From NCBI GenBank assembly GCA_013433145.1, contig CM024172.1, positions 11,432,053 through 11,496,052 on the forward strand: DNA of 64,000 nucleotides, given 5' to 3'. The translations under genes and the position numbers were made by a program. The notes under the pieces were generated by a model that was given only the letters and a program-made list of their open reading frames with translations, was not told the DNA's origin and did not search any database. Origin of the DNA: Ascaris suum (lineage: Eukaryota > Nematoda > Chromadorea > Rhabditida > Ascarididae). Below are positions 1-12,100 of the stretch, piece after piece (the first letter of the stretch is position 1; every line of letters begins with the position of its first letter).

Positions 1-601
1 GCGAATCTGTTTCTTACGTAGCACATCAGCGTCAGATGCGCCTTTCTCTTCCTTTGATTCCCTGAAGTTATTATATATGTAAGAGATGAAGAAAAAAAAA
101 ACGAAAATATTCATTTGAAGCGGAGTGCAATAATCGAATAGAGAATAAACAAAAAGCGAAAAGAAATTCTATGTTTCGAAACGCACTAAATAAGAAAAAA
201 CTGTTCATATCTTCGAAATATCCTATATCTTCCATTCGTAAAATATGCAAATTCGCCAATATTGAAAAATTCAAAAAATCTTTTGAAAAATAATCGCACA
301 AGAACACTAAAAAAAAATTAATTTTCATTCCAATTTAATAAAAACAAAGCGCACAAGAAATTCCAAGTCCTAAATTCTTTTAGAGATAGACTTCAATAAA
401 TGCCTCATTTAAATTCGCTTATCTCGATACAACATTTCTAAACACACTAACAATCGTCAAAGCAAAATCATCTCCATATAATCAAGAAATTTGTACCAAA
501 AAAAAAATCTATAGATATAGCTAATATAAAATCTATACATGAATCTAAAGAAAATTTAAATATTGCGCATGATGCTTACTAATAACTTCAAAAAAAAAAC
601 A
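1..601. other. Flank downstream of the PHD/SET gene, no gene seen
   Basis: AT-rich sequence with short A-runs. No exon with a matching splice phase, no homology and no clear AATAAA on the minus strand were found. It could be the 3'-UTR of the PHD/SET gene or, if the proposed last exon is wrong, an intron. Confidence 0.4.
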
Positions 602-2515
602 TTACTCGATAGTAGCCGTATTATTTATCTCTTGTATAGCCTTTGTATCTTCCTCGTTTGTATTATCTTTTCTCGTCGTTTTCTCTTCTGTGTTTCTTGT
701 CGATGGTTTGCGCATTCGTCTTTTCAGTTTTATAGTACCCTTTTTCTTTCGTTGTGCAGTTATGCTCGTTGAAGTTGTCACCTTCTTTGAACCGATATTA
801 GGCATATTTTGTTTTTGTGGACCTATCATCGATTTCCTGCAAATTTCAAAGCTTTTAAATTACCTCATCAAACAGTGGTGGAATAAAATTAAGGCTTTAA
901 AAAACCAATAATATTTATTAACAGCTCCTCATATTTGCAAGTAAGCCTTCAGCTCCAAATAGGCAAATAGGTCATCAACCTAAAAGCACATTAAAATTTA
1001 AAATAAAAGAGCACTATAGATACAAGCATAAGCAAATATACACCTCAAAAGATTGCAGGTAAAATTTGCGATAGAAAGATAAACGTCCCCTCTCATCCAG
1101 ATAACCGCTGCGATGGAATGCGCTTTCGGCAAGAAAACAAAGAGAGTGCAACAAACGTCCAACGGGTGAGATTAGTGGAGATAGCTTTGGGGGTGCCATC
1201 AGGCAATAAGGCCCTAATCAGCGTAAACGTTAAACGACCTAGAGCATGCAAAAAAAAAAAAAAAAAAATGGTTGGAAGCAATAAATGCATTAGTAGAAAA
1301 ATTGATGAGATTATTAGAATCACTATTTGTATCGATTAGAAAGAAACAACGATCTACTGCTGATCATCACCTACAATTCACAGACGAAAGGTAAAATGCC
1401 AATTTAGATCTTATCAAGGTGAATATCAACAGATATCAGCGAAATTCTCCCTAAAGATGCATTCTGCGCTCATAATTGCGCACTCTTACATTATCAGTCG
1501 GAAACAATTCAATAGTAGCTAGCATTCACAAGCAATTCACATCGATATCAACCACAAAAAATTGGAAAATTTCGCGAAAAATCCATGCCCATGTATATAT
1601 ACTTAGAACAAAAAAAAACACCCTTATTCGACCCATTTCAAATATTTGTACATAGCGATAGATTTCCAGCATTCAAATTCAACAGTGCGCTATGCGCATT
1701 CGATAGAAAAGTGAGTTCACGACTCATCATGCTTCAACGTCTTGAACAGAGTTTGTTGGCAAGCGGGGGAGTTCCCGAAATCGCCGCACCTCTACTTCGG
1801 GAGAAGGAGTTTAATGGCAATCAAGGAGTTCCCAAGCGCATCGTTTTTTTTACTTCGGGGAGAGTACTCAGTTATTTGCAAGTCTGAACATTGGCTTGGC
1901 GAAAGTCTAAAATCAAAGGCTCGAAAAATTTAATTAAAACCTGAAACGTTCCTACTCCTTAGAGGTAAACTCACAGCAACGGCGCTACCAGAAGTCTCGA
2001 GAGATCAAAAGGGGCACTCAGTCATACCTTCCGTCCACACACTTAAACAACAATTGCACCTTAAAATGCTGCCAAACTCGCAAAACCCTTTAACGAACGT
2101 AAGTTGAGGAGGTACTCTTATACCTGTTTGCGACTTTAGATGGAAGAATGTTCTTTCGTGTTGAACCCTCTTCGTCGGTACTTGCAACAGGTGTGTGCTG
2201 CACCGGTTGTATTTTGACTTCAGGAACAGCCGTTTTCAGCTCTGTCTTACTATTGCGTGCAGTATGCGACACACCACCAGCAGTCCTCAGCGGTGGTCTA
2301 CCCCTTGCAGAGTGGGTATTGGTCGTCTTCACTGACGCGGTGGGTGGACATCCTTTTCCATTTGTCTTCTGCATCCCTTTTGCCTTTCGCACTCGTTGTA
2401 TCGCTTTCTTATGCAGCATTTTTGCTACCGATACGCCCACTTTCTTGGCGACATGTTTACTTTTATTACTGTTGTTGGCGTTGACTGTTTTGCCCATCAC
2501 TTTCTTCGGTACAGA
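602..2515 (-). other. Basic C-terminal tail exons of the PHD/SET gene
   Basis: Exon complement(2124-2515) is clear: a TTTCAG acceptor, 392 nt, and a Lys/Arg/Thr-rich product ([30 protein letters not shown]). Three further exons are tentative. They are a 41-nt exon, complement(2028-2068), encoding [13 protein letters not shown], complement(1157-1238), and the proposed last exon, complement(602-836). The last is Lys/Thr/Glu-rich ([15 protein letters not shown]) and ends at a TAA at 602-604. All phases agree, which gives some support, but none of the three has recognisable homology. Another reading of 1014-1199, entered at a different acceptor, is also open. No AATAAA was seen shortly after the stop on the minus strand, so the 3' end could lie elsewhere. 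Confidence 0.5.
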
Positions 2516-5500
2516 CTGAAATTCTTTCCGCTCTTAAAATGGGGTTACTAAAACAATGAAGAAATCAACTTCAGAAGATGACGATAAAAGAATCTAGAGC
2601 CGAACTGCAGTAGAGAAAAGCGAAACCCTAAGGTCGATCTCAGGCATTTTATCAATAATACAAAACCCTAGCTCGACCTAAGGCTATGTCCCATTCCTGT
2701 TAGTTGTTTTTGAACACTTTCTAACAATCTAATGCTCTAGCCAAATAAAAAGAAGTGAGTTCGTGTTGCTGACAGCTACTGCATTCCTCTAAACTTTGCA
2801 CTACCTACTATGTTCATCCCCCACTTCTATTCAGTTTTAAAGCATAAAAATTTGAATTCCAACTACTGCCACTAATACTACCTATTCAAATATTTGCACA
2901 CAATGACAGTATTTTAACTGATGGTTATAAGAGATTTACACGTGTGTGGCCTTATTTACTAGAACAGTAATTGTAATTGTTTAAATCGTTTTTAAAAAAC
3001 AATTCATTAAAAAAAAATAAATAATTAAAAAAATCGAAGGAAAGTGAAATAAAACACCTCTAAAGGCGTGGATTGTCGTTCACGTCGTGCCAAGTCGTGA
3101 TTTAACACCTTAATTGGACAAACGTATGCTTCCTCACTTGTAGTTGCCGGATAGATACCTTCATCCTCTTCAAGTTGTGAACAACATGCACATACCAACT
3201 TTTCCGTTGATAGTGCATAATCGTTGTCGAATGGGAACGTGATCTACAACATCATGTACTGTAAATGACGTTTCTAAAACAATATACTATGATCTGCAAT
3301 GATCTGCAATACAATGCAGTACTAAATCCACAACAATGGTCCACAATATAATGGACTTCTTTTTTTGGGTTCCCACCCTCTTTGACAAGGTAACCTAACA
3401 TGTCTCATCCACATATATGCATTCGGTCAATCCGATTTGAATGAACAAATAAAGTAGGTGTACTATCCTTTCAGGGTTCTACTTTCTTTCCAGAGCATAT
3501 TGCTATTACTTTAGCCCTAAATGAGTGCACAACTCGAGATAAGTCATGCCGATCGACATGATGCTTCTGCAAGTACATTTTTTTTTGCCTCCCATTTCGC
3601 CGAAATTGTGCAATTTAATCGTTGTTGAATTTGCACCTCAAAATTAATCTACAGAAACGGAACTGACGCACATGACGACGAAAAAGACTTCTGTGAGAAA
3701 AGAAAAAAATATATATATGCTCGCTAAGTGAGAATGATTATAGATTCTTTCACATTCTTTGCCAACAAGCCAAGTGAACTGAAAATATGAAAAGAAATTC
3801 TATTTTTAAAGATTTGTAGATTTCTCTATCTTTTCCGCAAAAACTTCAATACCTCTTCCGCTTCCCCCCCCCCCCCCCCCCCCTACCTGAAATTTCGCAA
3901 CTGCCTCATCGCAATCCCCCTCCATACATCTGAGACCATCAAAATTGAAGAAAAAGAGTTGAAAGCATACCTCGTCACCACGTTCCACTTTCTCAGTGGC
4001 AACTGCAACGAAGTGAATTTTGCCACCGATAAAGAAATGCTGCAATTTGACGTTCGGATGGCATGAGCGGCGGGCGTATCGTGCCACTGAGCCCGACTTG
4101 CGCATATCGATACATATCGGTGTCGACTCACTCTCACCGTCCAGGTACAACTCACTAAAAACAGATCGATGCCACGGACGACAAAAAACCTCATTGCATG
4201 ACACATAGCTAAAGTATGCGGAAATTTAAAAAATAAATATAAATAAATAAATAAATGAAAAAATCAAAGCCATGATTCGGAGTGAAGCTCTCTAGGTTTC
4301 GCCTCCTTGTTTTCCGTTCCGCATCCATTTCGAAGCATCATATTTTTCACGACAGCCGAATGCCAAGTGATCCAAAAGGAAGAGATTTGTGATGAGTCAT
4401 ATATTACTGGATGATCCATAAATCATAAAAAGAAATGACGGTTGCCAAGAAATGCAAATTTTCATCGACCCAAATGAAATGCGCAATGTGCTTGGGAAAA
4501 TTTGAATTGCACTAACTACTTCTTAAGAATTCAACGCTGATTTCCCATCCGTAAATTTCAATTTCAACTCCTTCGATATATTTCTAACGCTAAAGTCATT
4601 ATAATCAAAAAACTTTGGTTAACAAATTATTGCAAAAACTAGATAGGAGATCCCTTCATAAAGAACTTTTGTGCATATTTATCCGGCAAGCATAACACCA
4701 ACTGAAGGTAAATTTTAGAAAATGTTAATAAACAACAAGTAACTTTTTATAAGCATACTGTGTAACATCACACCATAACAATTCTCGCATCAGAGCACTG
4801 ATCTCTCTAAGGTTATCCACACAGTTCATTCAAAAAGCTCTGTAGGTCGAGATTCGATCGAGTGAATTACTCCACTTTGAAATACAATTAATTATTAATT
4901 TTAATGGTAAGATAAGCACAAACCTATAAAGCGCAACGAATGGCACCATAGATCCTGGTTTCTCTCGTCCTGGACACTCGTTTGGTAGGCTCACTCGTCC
5001 GCATACATAGACGACCGGTTCGGAGACACTGAATGAGCGTAGAGAGACTAATCCTCGTACCACTTGTGTTACAAACATCACTGCTAAGCCTTCGTTATTC
5101 TTCACGCTATCCATCTTTGGAGGGTCGCACTGCAATTTCCACTTTATTTCACTGGCATAAGGAATAAAGCAGCAGTCGTCGATAGCGGCCATCATCTCGT
5201 AAAAAAACCGAGCACGTTTTTACAGTAGCACTTCCGTAACCGTCTGCGGCATTCGATGGAAATCCATCGTCCATAACTTCATTTACCATCGGATGAGAGG
5301 GAGACTAACATGTCATGAGGGCAACACTTCCACTGACAACCAAAACCATTATCATCACCATACAACGTGAAAGATAAAAATAAAAATTCCCTCATAAAGA
5401 GCACATTACAGTTACAATAATGCTTACTCCATTCGTCATCAACAAAAAACTCAAGATATGAGGCGCATGAATGTCAATTCGCGGCTGCTCTAAATCCTTC

Positions 5501-6076
5501 TTCGTACTTCTCATCGTTTATGAAAAGAATGATAACGTGATAACTACCGCAGATGCGAATGTATGTAAGGAGACTCTCTAGCAGAGGGGCGTCCAAAGTC
5601 TCACCTCACTCACCGACAAGAAGAGTGATGAGCTCCCAACTTTACAATTGCTCCCCTCTCCTCTTCGCCCATTTTCCCCACCCAAAACATCGGTCTCCTA
5701 TGTGGTATTTTGCATAAATTTTTTTGTGCACCAGCTAAGAGAAATCCTATGGAGCGCTTGTTCTCAGTCTGTAGCAATCAACCGAATATTCTTTATTTTC
5801 TCAATTTTTAAGACTACACCCAATACACCGACGACAATCCGCGCATCGTTGACATGTTCAGATCAGTGATAACAGTCTCAAATGTGAATACTTCTGACGT
5901 TTTTATTCCATCATATATTAGCTTAGTGTTTTTCGTTCAATTTGCTTCGTTTGCGCATAGAAAGATCTTTATCGTAACTCATTCAGTGCGCTTGCCAGCC
6001 ACAATTTCGGTCCTAATTTCAGAAAAACAAATAGTCTTATTATTCGATTTTTTAATTTTAAACAGAACAAATCGTG

Positions 6077-6148
<72 letters not shown>

Positions 6149-9100
6149 CCAGGGGCACTTGGAATGTAAGACACGTAAACCTTAAACAAAGAATATAGGA
6201 CATGACAACGTAAACAGAATGAAATAATTAAAAATGCAAAGAGATTTTCATCTGCCGGCAATATTAAAGAAACCTCACTGACCGTGTCCTCATGCCGACG
6301 CGAGAAGGCCATTACAGCACGCGAATAATCATAGGTATTTGTCTGCTGGAATTGATCCGTCGCATTTAATTGCTTCTTCGCTACTGGCTTCTTCTCCTAT
6401 AACCACACAATAACTATAATACCAGCGCATAAAAAAGATGCAATAGAATCTTAAATAAAAGCTTTCATATCAGAGTTTTCCAGAAATTTACAACGGGACT
6501 TTTTTAAGATTAGGAAACAAGCGTTCGCTTCAAAGGTCTTAAGATGGAAGAAAAAATAAACGTTTGCTAAAGAAAGGATTTCTTTCCACAATCCCGTTCG
6601 TAACCCAACATTGCTTCTGAGCTCTGACTCCTTCCCTCATCAGACCTTCACTGGAGTTCTTGCCCTTTCAAATTCTCCACTTTCCTTCTGAGCACTTAAT
6701 GATTTACTTCGAAATTCCACTTGTTGCTCTTTCTCTGTCAGCGCTTCTTTCAAACAGCTTATATAGCAATAACCAACTAAACGTCACAGCGATATATAAA
6801 ACACAGAACGTCGTGGTGATAGCTGATTAAAATCCAACAATTGATAAATTGCAGATACACTCACCAATGATGGTGATTCGGTCTGCAATTCATCGATCAC
6901 AACGAAAGATCGACCCCATCAGCTGTTTTGAATCAATTATATGCTCAGAAATTTACTATGAAGCATTAATCTACCTTAAGAGCGATTTCAAGTGAGATTT
7001 TCTCTAGAACCCGTGTCAAAAAGAAAGGAAGATAATAAAACAATGAAATGAGCACCGCTTTCTTTTGCATCCTCTTCTTGACTCGTTCGTCGCGTCGTTT
7101 TGCTTTTCGTTGCTGCCTACGCTCCTTTTCTTTACGCAATTTTGCAAGTGCCTTCATTTGCATTTCACGTGCCTCCGTCTTTGTTAATTTCATCGGTCTT
7201 GGTTGGCACTGTTCACATTTATACACCTTGGGAATGTGTTTACGATCCATACCCATGCATTTCACGTGTTGCCATACTCTATAAAATAGTATCCGCTAGC
7301 TACGTATTAATTCTACCATTTTGAACGCCAATAAAGTTTTGCTATAAGCAAGAGAAAATGAAAAAGTGACCACTGAATGACCACATAAATGGACGACAAT
7401 ATTTAGAAATGTGATATTGTTATAATTAACAAAAGCGCAAAGCAACGAAACAAGCAGTGACCACCTCCAATTGTTCCAGTTCGGTGAACCGATCACAATC
7501 CTATCAAATATGCGAAAAAATATCCCCCTCCCCTTCTCTCACCTCTCAAACCGGGAAAAAAATGCTGCAATGAGCAATAACCTTTGCATATCTAGCACAG
7601 AAAAAAAGAAAAACAGAAACCATCCATACAGCCCAGGCTGCTTTCAAAAATATATTTTCTTTGAAGAGAAATGTGCTCCATTTACACATCGAAACAACAG
7701 AGTTTCGCATTTGCTTGAAATCAGATGGATTGAAAAACTCGGTTTCACATCTCAGCTAAATAAGGCAACAAAGAAGCCTATGGTGATATTTGCCACGATC
7801 TACGATAGAGCTTAAATTGCTGGCCGCCTCTTGACGTGCTCTGTCGACCCAGTTGCAGCCGCTTTTTACCAAGATGAATTGCAGTTATAGATATAATAAG
7901 CATAAAACAAACTTGCAAGTGTCGCATTGAATCATGAACTCATCGTTGTGATCCAATCCACAGTAGCATCGAGTCGTGTAATCCTCGTCCCACGATTCCT
8001 CGCTACTATCTTTTAGTGAAGAGGCACCTGATAGGTTCTCCACTATGCTCCTTTCATCACAGCCTTCTTCTTCTGTTCCCTTCTCTTCTGTTAAATCCTC
8101 TATAAGTGACGAAATTATTTAACGCCAAAAGATCACATAAGAATTATATATGTGCTCTTCAGCAGCATTGTGCAACGAGTTGGCATCCACGAAATCCAAA
8201 TTCGACCACCCTCCCTTTCTGTTTTGTCCTTTTAGATTTACGAGACCATCAAAGGTTCCCTCTGAGAACAGGGTATAAACAGAACCTTCGTAAACGTTTT
8301 GCTCATTTTTGCTACTCATGCTCCTAGACTTTTGTATATTTTCCGATCTGGAGGCGTTTAAATAAATAAATACTCAAACAACAGAAAGCGTCCAATAACG
8401 ATGAAGAGATGAAAAGTAAATGTACAAAATTCGGAATGACGTCATCATGAAGCAATACCTATGCTAGATCTGCAAACTACATTCCATCCTTCACTTCGCC
8501 ATAAAATTCTGAAGCAGCACTCACCAGTGAAGCTATTCTCCTCTTCGGCGGCACTTGTCGACGATCGTCCAGCTGGCATAGGTTGTCTGCTGGCAATAAA
8601 TTGACTATCCTGCACACCGGGGATCTGCGAGAGAAGCAGCTCATCTCCACTTGATAGTTCCTCGTTGACGTATGCTTGAAGATGACCCAAATGTGATGCA
8701 ATCTCAACATGGCCTGGTGATGCAGTCGACGGTTCAAAGCTCAGACCTTCGAGTGGAATAGCGCTTTGCAATTGTGAAGGAGATACCGCTGAAATTTTTT
8801 GTACTACAAACACCGAGAGAAGGCTAGTGCTCTTTAGTGCTCTGCAGGAAGTGACTTCTAAATCAGTGACGGAATGCATCAGGATGAAATAAAAATCGAC
8901 GCAAGGATGTGACAGCAACCGAAATGACTTTCATTGCAGATAAAAGCCAAAATTGTCCAATTCCTCGCAAAGTCAAAATCATTACCTCGACTGGAAAATT
9001 AGAAAAAAAAAAGACGGCGAAGAGAAGAAAATAAGACAAGATGAATGAATTGAACTTGTACATTAAAAATAAAAATAAAAATAAAAATAAAAACGAAGCT

Positions 9101-12100
9101 CGGAAGCGGCTGAAGCCTTCGTTTTACGATGCATCATCCTCGAAATTGCAATCCTCTAATCTCATAAAAACTTCAATGCCGACGCAATTTTCTTATCAAA
9201 ATTCAGCACTGTGCTGCTCATCTCTTTTATTGATGCATTTCAAGATGTAATCAACTTTTATTGAAATATCTACATCCTATATTTTCGGCAAACTTCAAAA
9301 CAATAACTGTCTATAAAATAAATATTTCCGATTTCTCTAACTTCCTAATCTTTCCTTTAGAGAAATTATTCGAATACTGAAAGCATTAAGAGTGATGAGA
9401 TATGAAAGTGTTCTTCGCTCAAGAGCGATTAACTATTCAAGGCAACAAACCGCCATTCTACCAAAGTCCCATTACTACCTGTAATTAACAACAGGCACTA
9501 CCTGTAATTAACAACAACTCTCTGTACCCATCCGCTGAAGAAAAAAAATTTAAATATGAGACTAAACCGTCTTCATAGAATGCGACGTATCAACAATTCT
9601 GAATATGTGCGCACTTACCTGATGAATGATAATTTCCGGACATTTCCACAGGTTGAGGTACAGAGGGAGGCATCTGCTGCTCAGGTGAGCTAAGCTGGCT
9701 CTGTTCAGGCTGGAAATGTTCACTTGCACCTTCTGATGGAGGCAGGGAAATTGGCTGCGGCATTGTAGGTATAAGATTTCTTGATGGCTGCGCTTGTTGT
9801 TGCTGCAACAGCATGAATTCCTCTTGTTGCTGGACGACATGTTGGCGACTCCGAATACGTATCCTTGGTGGTGACAGGACAGCCGAGTGCGAAAACACAC
9901 CGGCTACGTGACCCGGTGAAGTAGGCACTTGACGAACACCCCGATTTCCATGATATGGAGACTGAAAACATTATCATCCACTTACCGATTATTTGCTTTT
10001 GTTATAAAAGCGATTCCGGTAGTAAATGAAGCTACGATTCTCACAGAATACCTCAGTTCCTCGACTTCTGCTGGCTGCAATATTTGCAGAACTCAAGCTG
10101 AAGCTAGAAGATAATAAACAAGCCGCGTGCACCAAACAAGCACTTGGAGCGAGCAGTTTTGTTTCGGAAAGTCAAAACTATTGCAAAACAACCCCTCAAG
10201 AGACTCCATACTATAAACTCATATTATCTGTTGGCCACATGACGATGGTCACTAATGAAGACCAAAATTCTCAAAATCCGAACAACAACATCTACCCTAA
10301 GGCATTTTTTTCAAAGCTAGTCAACAACGCTGGTGACACAGAACCATCTCGGCAATTGCAACCAGACAGATAATACCCCTTCGCAAATTTCAAGAAAGCA
10401 CGAGTTAAAGCAGAAGAATAAAATAAAAATTACTGGGTCAAAAAACTCTGAAACATCCTCACAGAGAGATAATATACTTCTCAACTTCTTTCAAGCAAAA
10501 AAGCCAAATGTTGGCCCCTCATGCCTTCTGGCATCGTAGGGCATAGGGAAGGGATTCTCTGGACGAAATAGCAACGTAATGAACAAAATTCTCGTCCGTA
10601 GATACTGCTCCTGCTGCTCGCCGATTTGTCGCTTCGATTTCCTCCCTCATACATTCAAAGATAAGACCAAGTGGTGACATTCAAAACTTAAGATAAGAAT
10701 ACGTATAAAATCCAATCAGAACTAACCTGTGAATGTGTCTTTGACGGTGAGCGTGATGGAGAATGCCGTGTACGTGTACCCCTCATATGTTGTAGATTGC
10801 TTCCCACTTGGCCTGCAGCGCCATGATTTGCGCTCAGTGACGACCTCATTCGTGGCTGCAGAAAATCGTTTATTGGGTTCATAATATCAAACATGCATTA
10901 AATTCACTTCACCTGCAATTACCGTAAAGCACACCTTTCTTGCACTAACCTTCTTCCTCACCAAAAATGTTTTCTTGGCCGAAGGAGGAAATAACCTTCA
11001 CAACATCCTATAAATAAGAAAGCATTGCTAAGAAGAGTGTGCTTTATCACCTCAAATATCACGACATCCTTCGAAATAAAAAGGTTTTAATCATTTCGAT
11101 CGAACAAACAAAGTTTATCCTTAGCTGACCTTCTCCCTAAGAAAAATGAACGTTAAAAGATTGCAATCAAAAAAAAAACACAACTCACCGGTCTTCCACG
11201 TCCACGAGGTGTTGCGATATGTTGTTGCTGTTGTTGTTGTCCATCGAGAAATTGTTTATAATCACACGGCTGATGACCCAATGGTGCCTGAAACAAATAA
11301 ATAAGGCTATCATGGCATCCATAGTTGTATCGATATCAAACAGGCTTCGCTGATCCTATGCTTCTACGATATTCTACGCTTCATTGATCCTGCATGCACA
11401 AAGCATTGCTATCCACAAAAATAAAGCTATCGTTGCAACGTCGATCCATAAGTATTTACGAATAAAATATTTTCGATAATTTTTGGTGCGGACAAATCAA
11501 TCCATCTAATCGAGGATTCCAGATTGTACTTCCCCCCCCCCCCCCCCCAAAAAAAAAACAAAACGAAAACCAAAGTATAGATATCCGAATTAGCACTTTA
11601 TTAATACTTAAAAGTACGGATATATTTATTCAGTAAGATAATCTATGAGTGGATGAAAGAGATCAAAGTTCTGAGTTGTGTTCCATATTTCTCTTATTTC
11701 CATAAATGGTAAAAATTTGAAACTTCACTTTCTATTTTTTAAAAAATGCTCTATTTCGTATTCTGCTTTAATGTCAACGATCTTCTTTTCCGCTAATCTT
11801 CAACCCCTCAAGATTTGAAAAGGAACAATGGTACAACCCCCTCCCATAGAGTGATGTAACCCCCTCCCATAGAGTGATGTAACCCCCCCCCCCTCCCATA
11901 AAGTGATATAACCTTCCACGGAGTGATGCAACCCCTCTCCTCTTCATCCTCTTCCCACTCATCCTATAGTGGCTGTGCACAAGAAGTGCGGCAAAAAGCA
12001 CACCATATACAAGAACTCTAAGACTCTTTTATCGCAACAAATTACTGCTAAAATCCATAGGTGAAAAGAAAGTGCATCGCAGTGCTTTTTGCAACATACA

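Noticed and set aside
1014..1199. Alternative minus-strand reading [19 protein letters not shown]
   Set aside because: It needs the poor acceptor at GATTAG, and it ends at a donor whose phase does not join the proposed last exon. The other frame has a better acceptor and joins. Not fully excluded.
3890..3925. Possible small exon between SET exons ([13 protein letters not shown])
   Set aside because: The neighbouring exons join directly as GDE|ITFPFD, matching KMT2E. Including it would break the SET core.
7462..7510. Minus-strand [12 protein letters not shown] stretch near the PHD finger
   Set aside because: It looked like part of a PHD, but the true first half, with all cysteines, is at 7913-8099 and joins 7278 in phase. 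This stretch lies inside that intron and its donors are out of phase.
8119..8319. Minus-strand open stretch of 66 codons beginning MSSKNEQN
   Set aside because: The exons on either side (8525 and 8099) join directly in frame as ACT-G|AG. No acceptor lets this stretch fit the phase.
10935..11012. Candidate exon [19 protein letters not shown] on minus
   Set aside because: It ends in phase 1, whereas the next exon needs phase 0. Skipping it completes an AT-hook.
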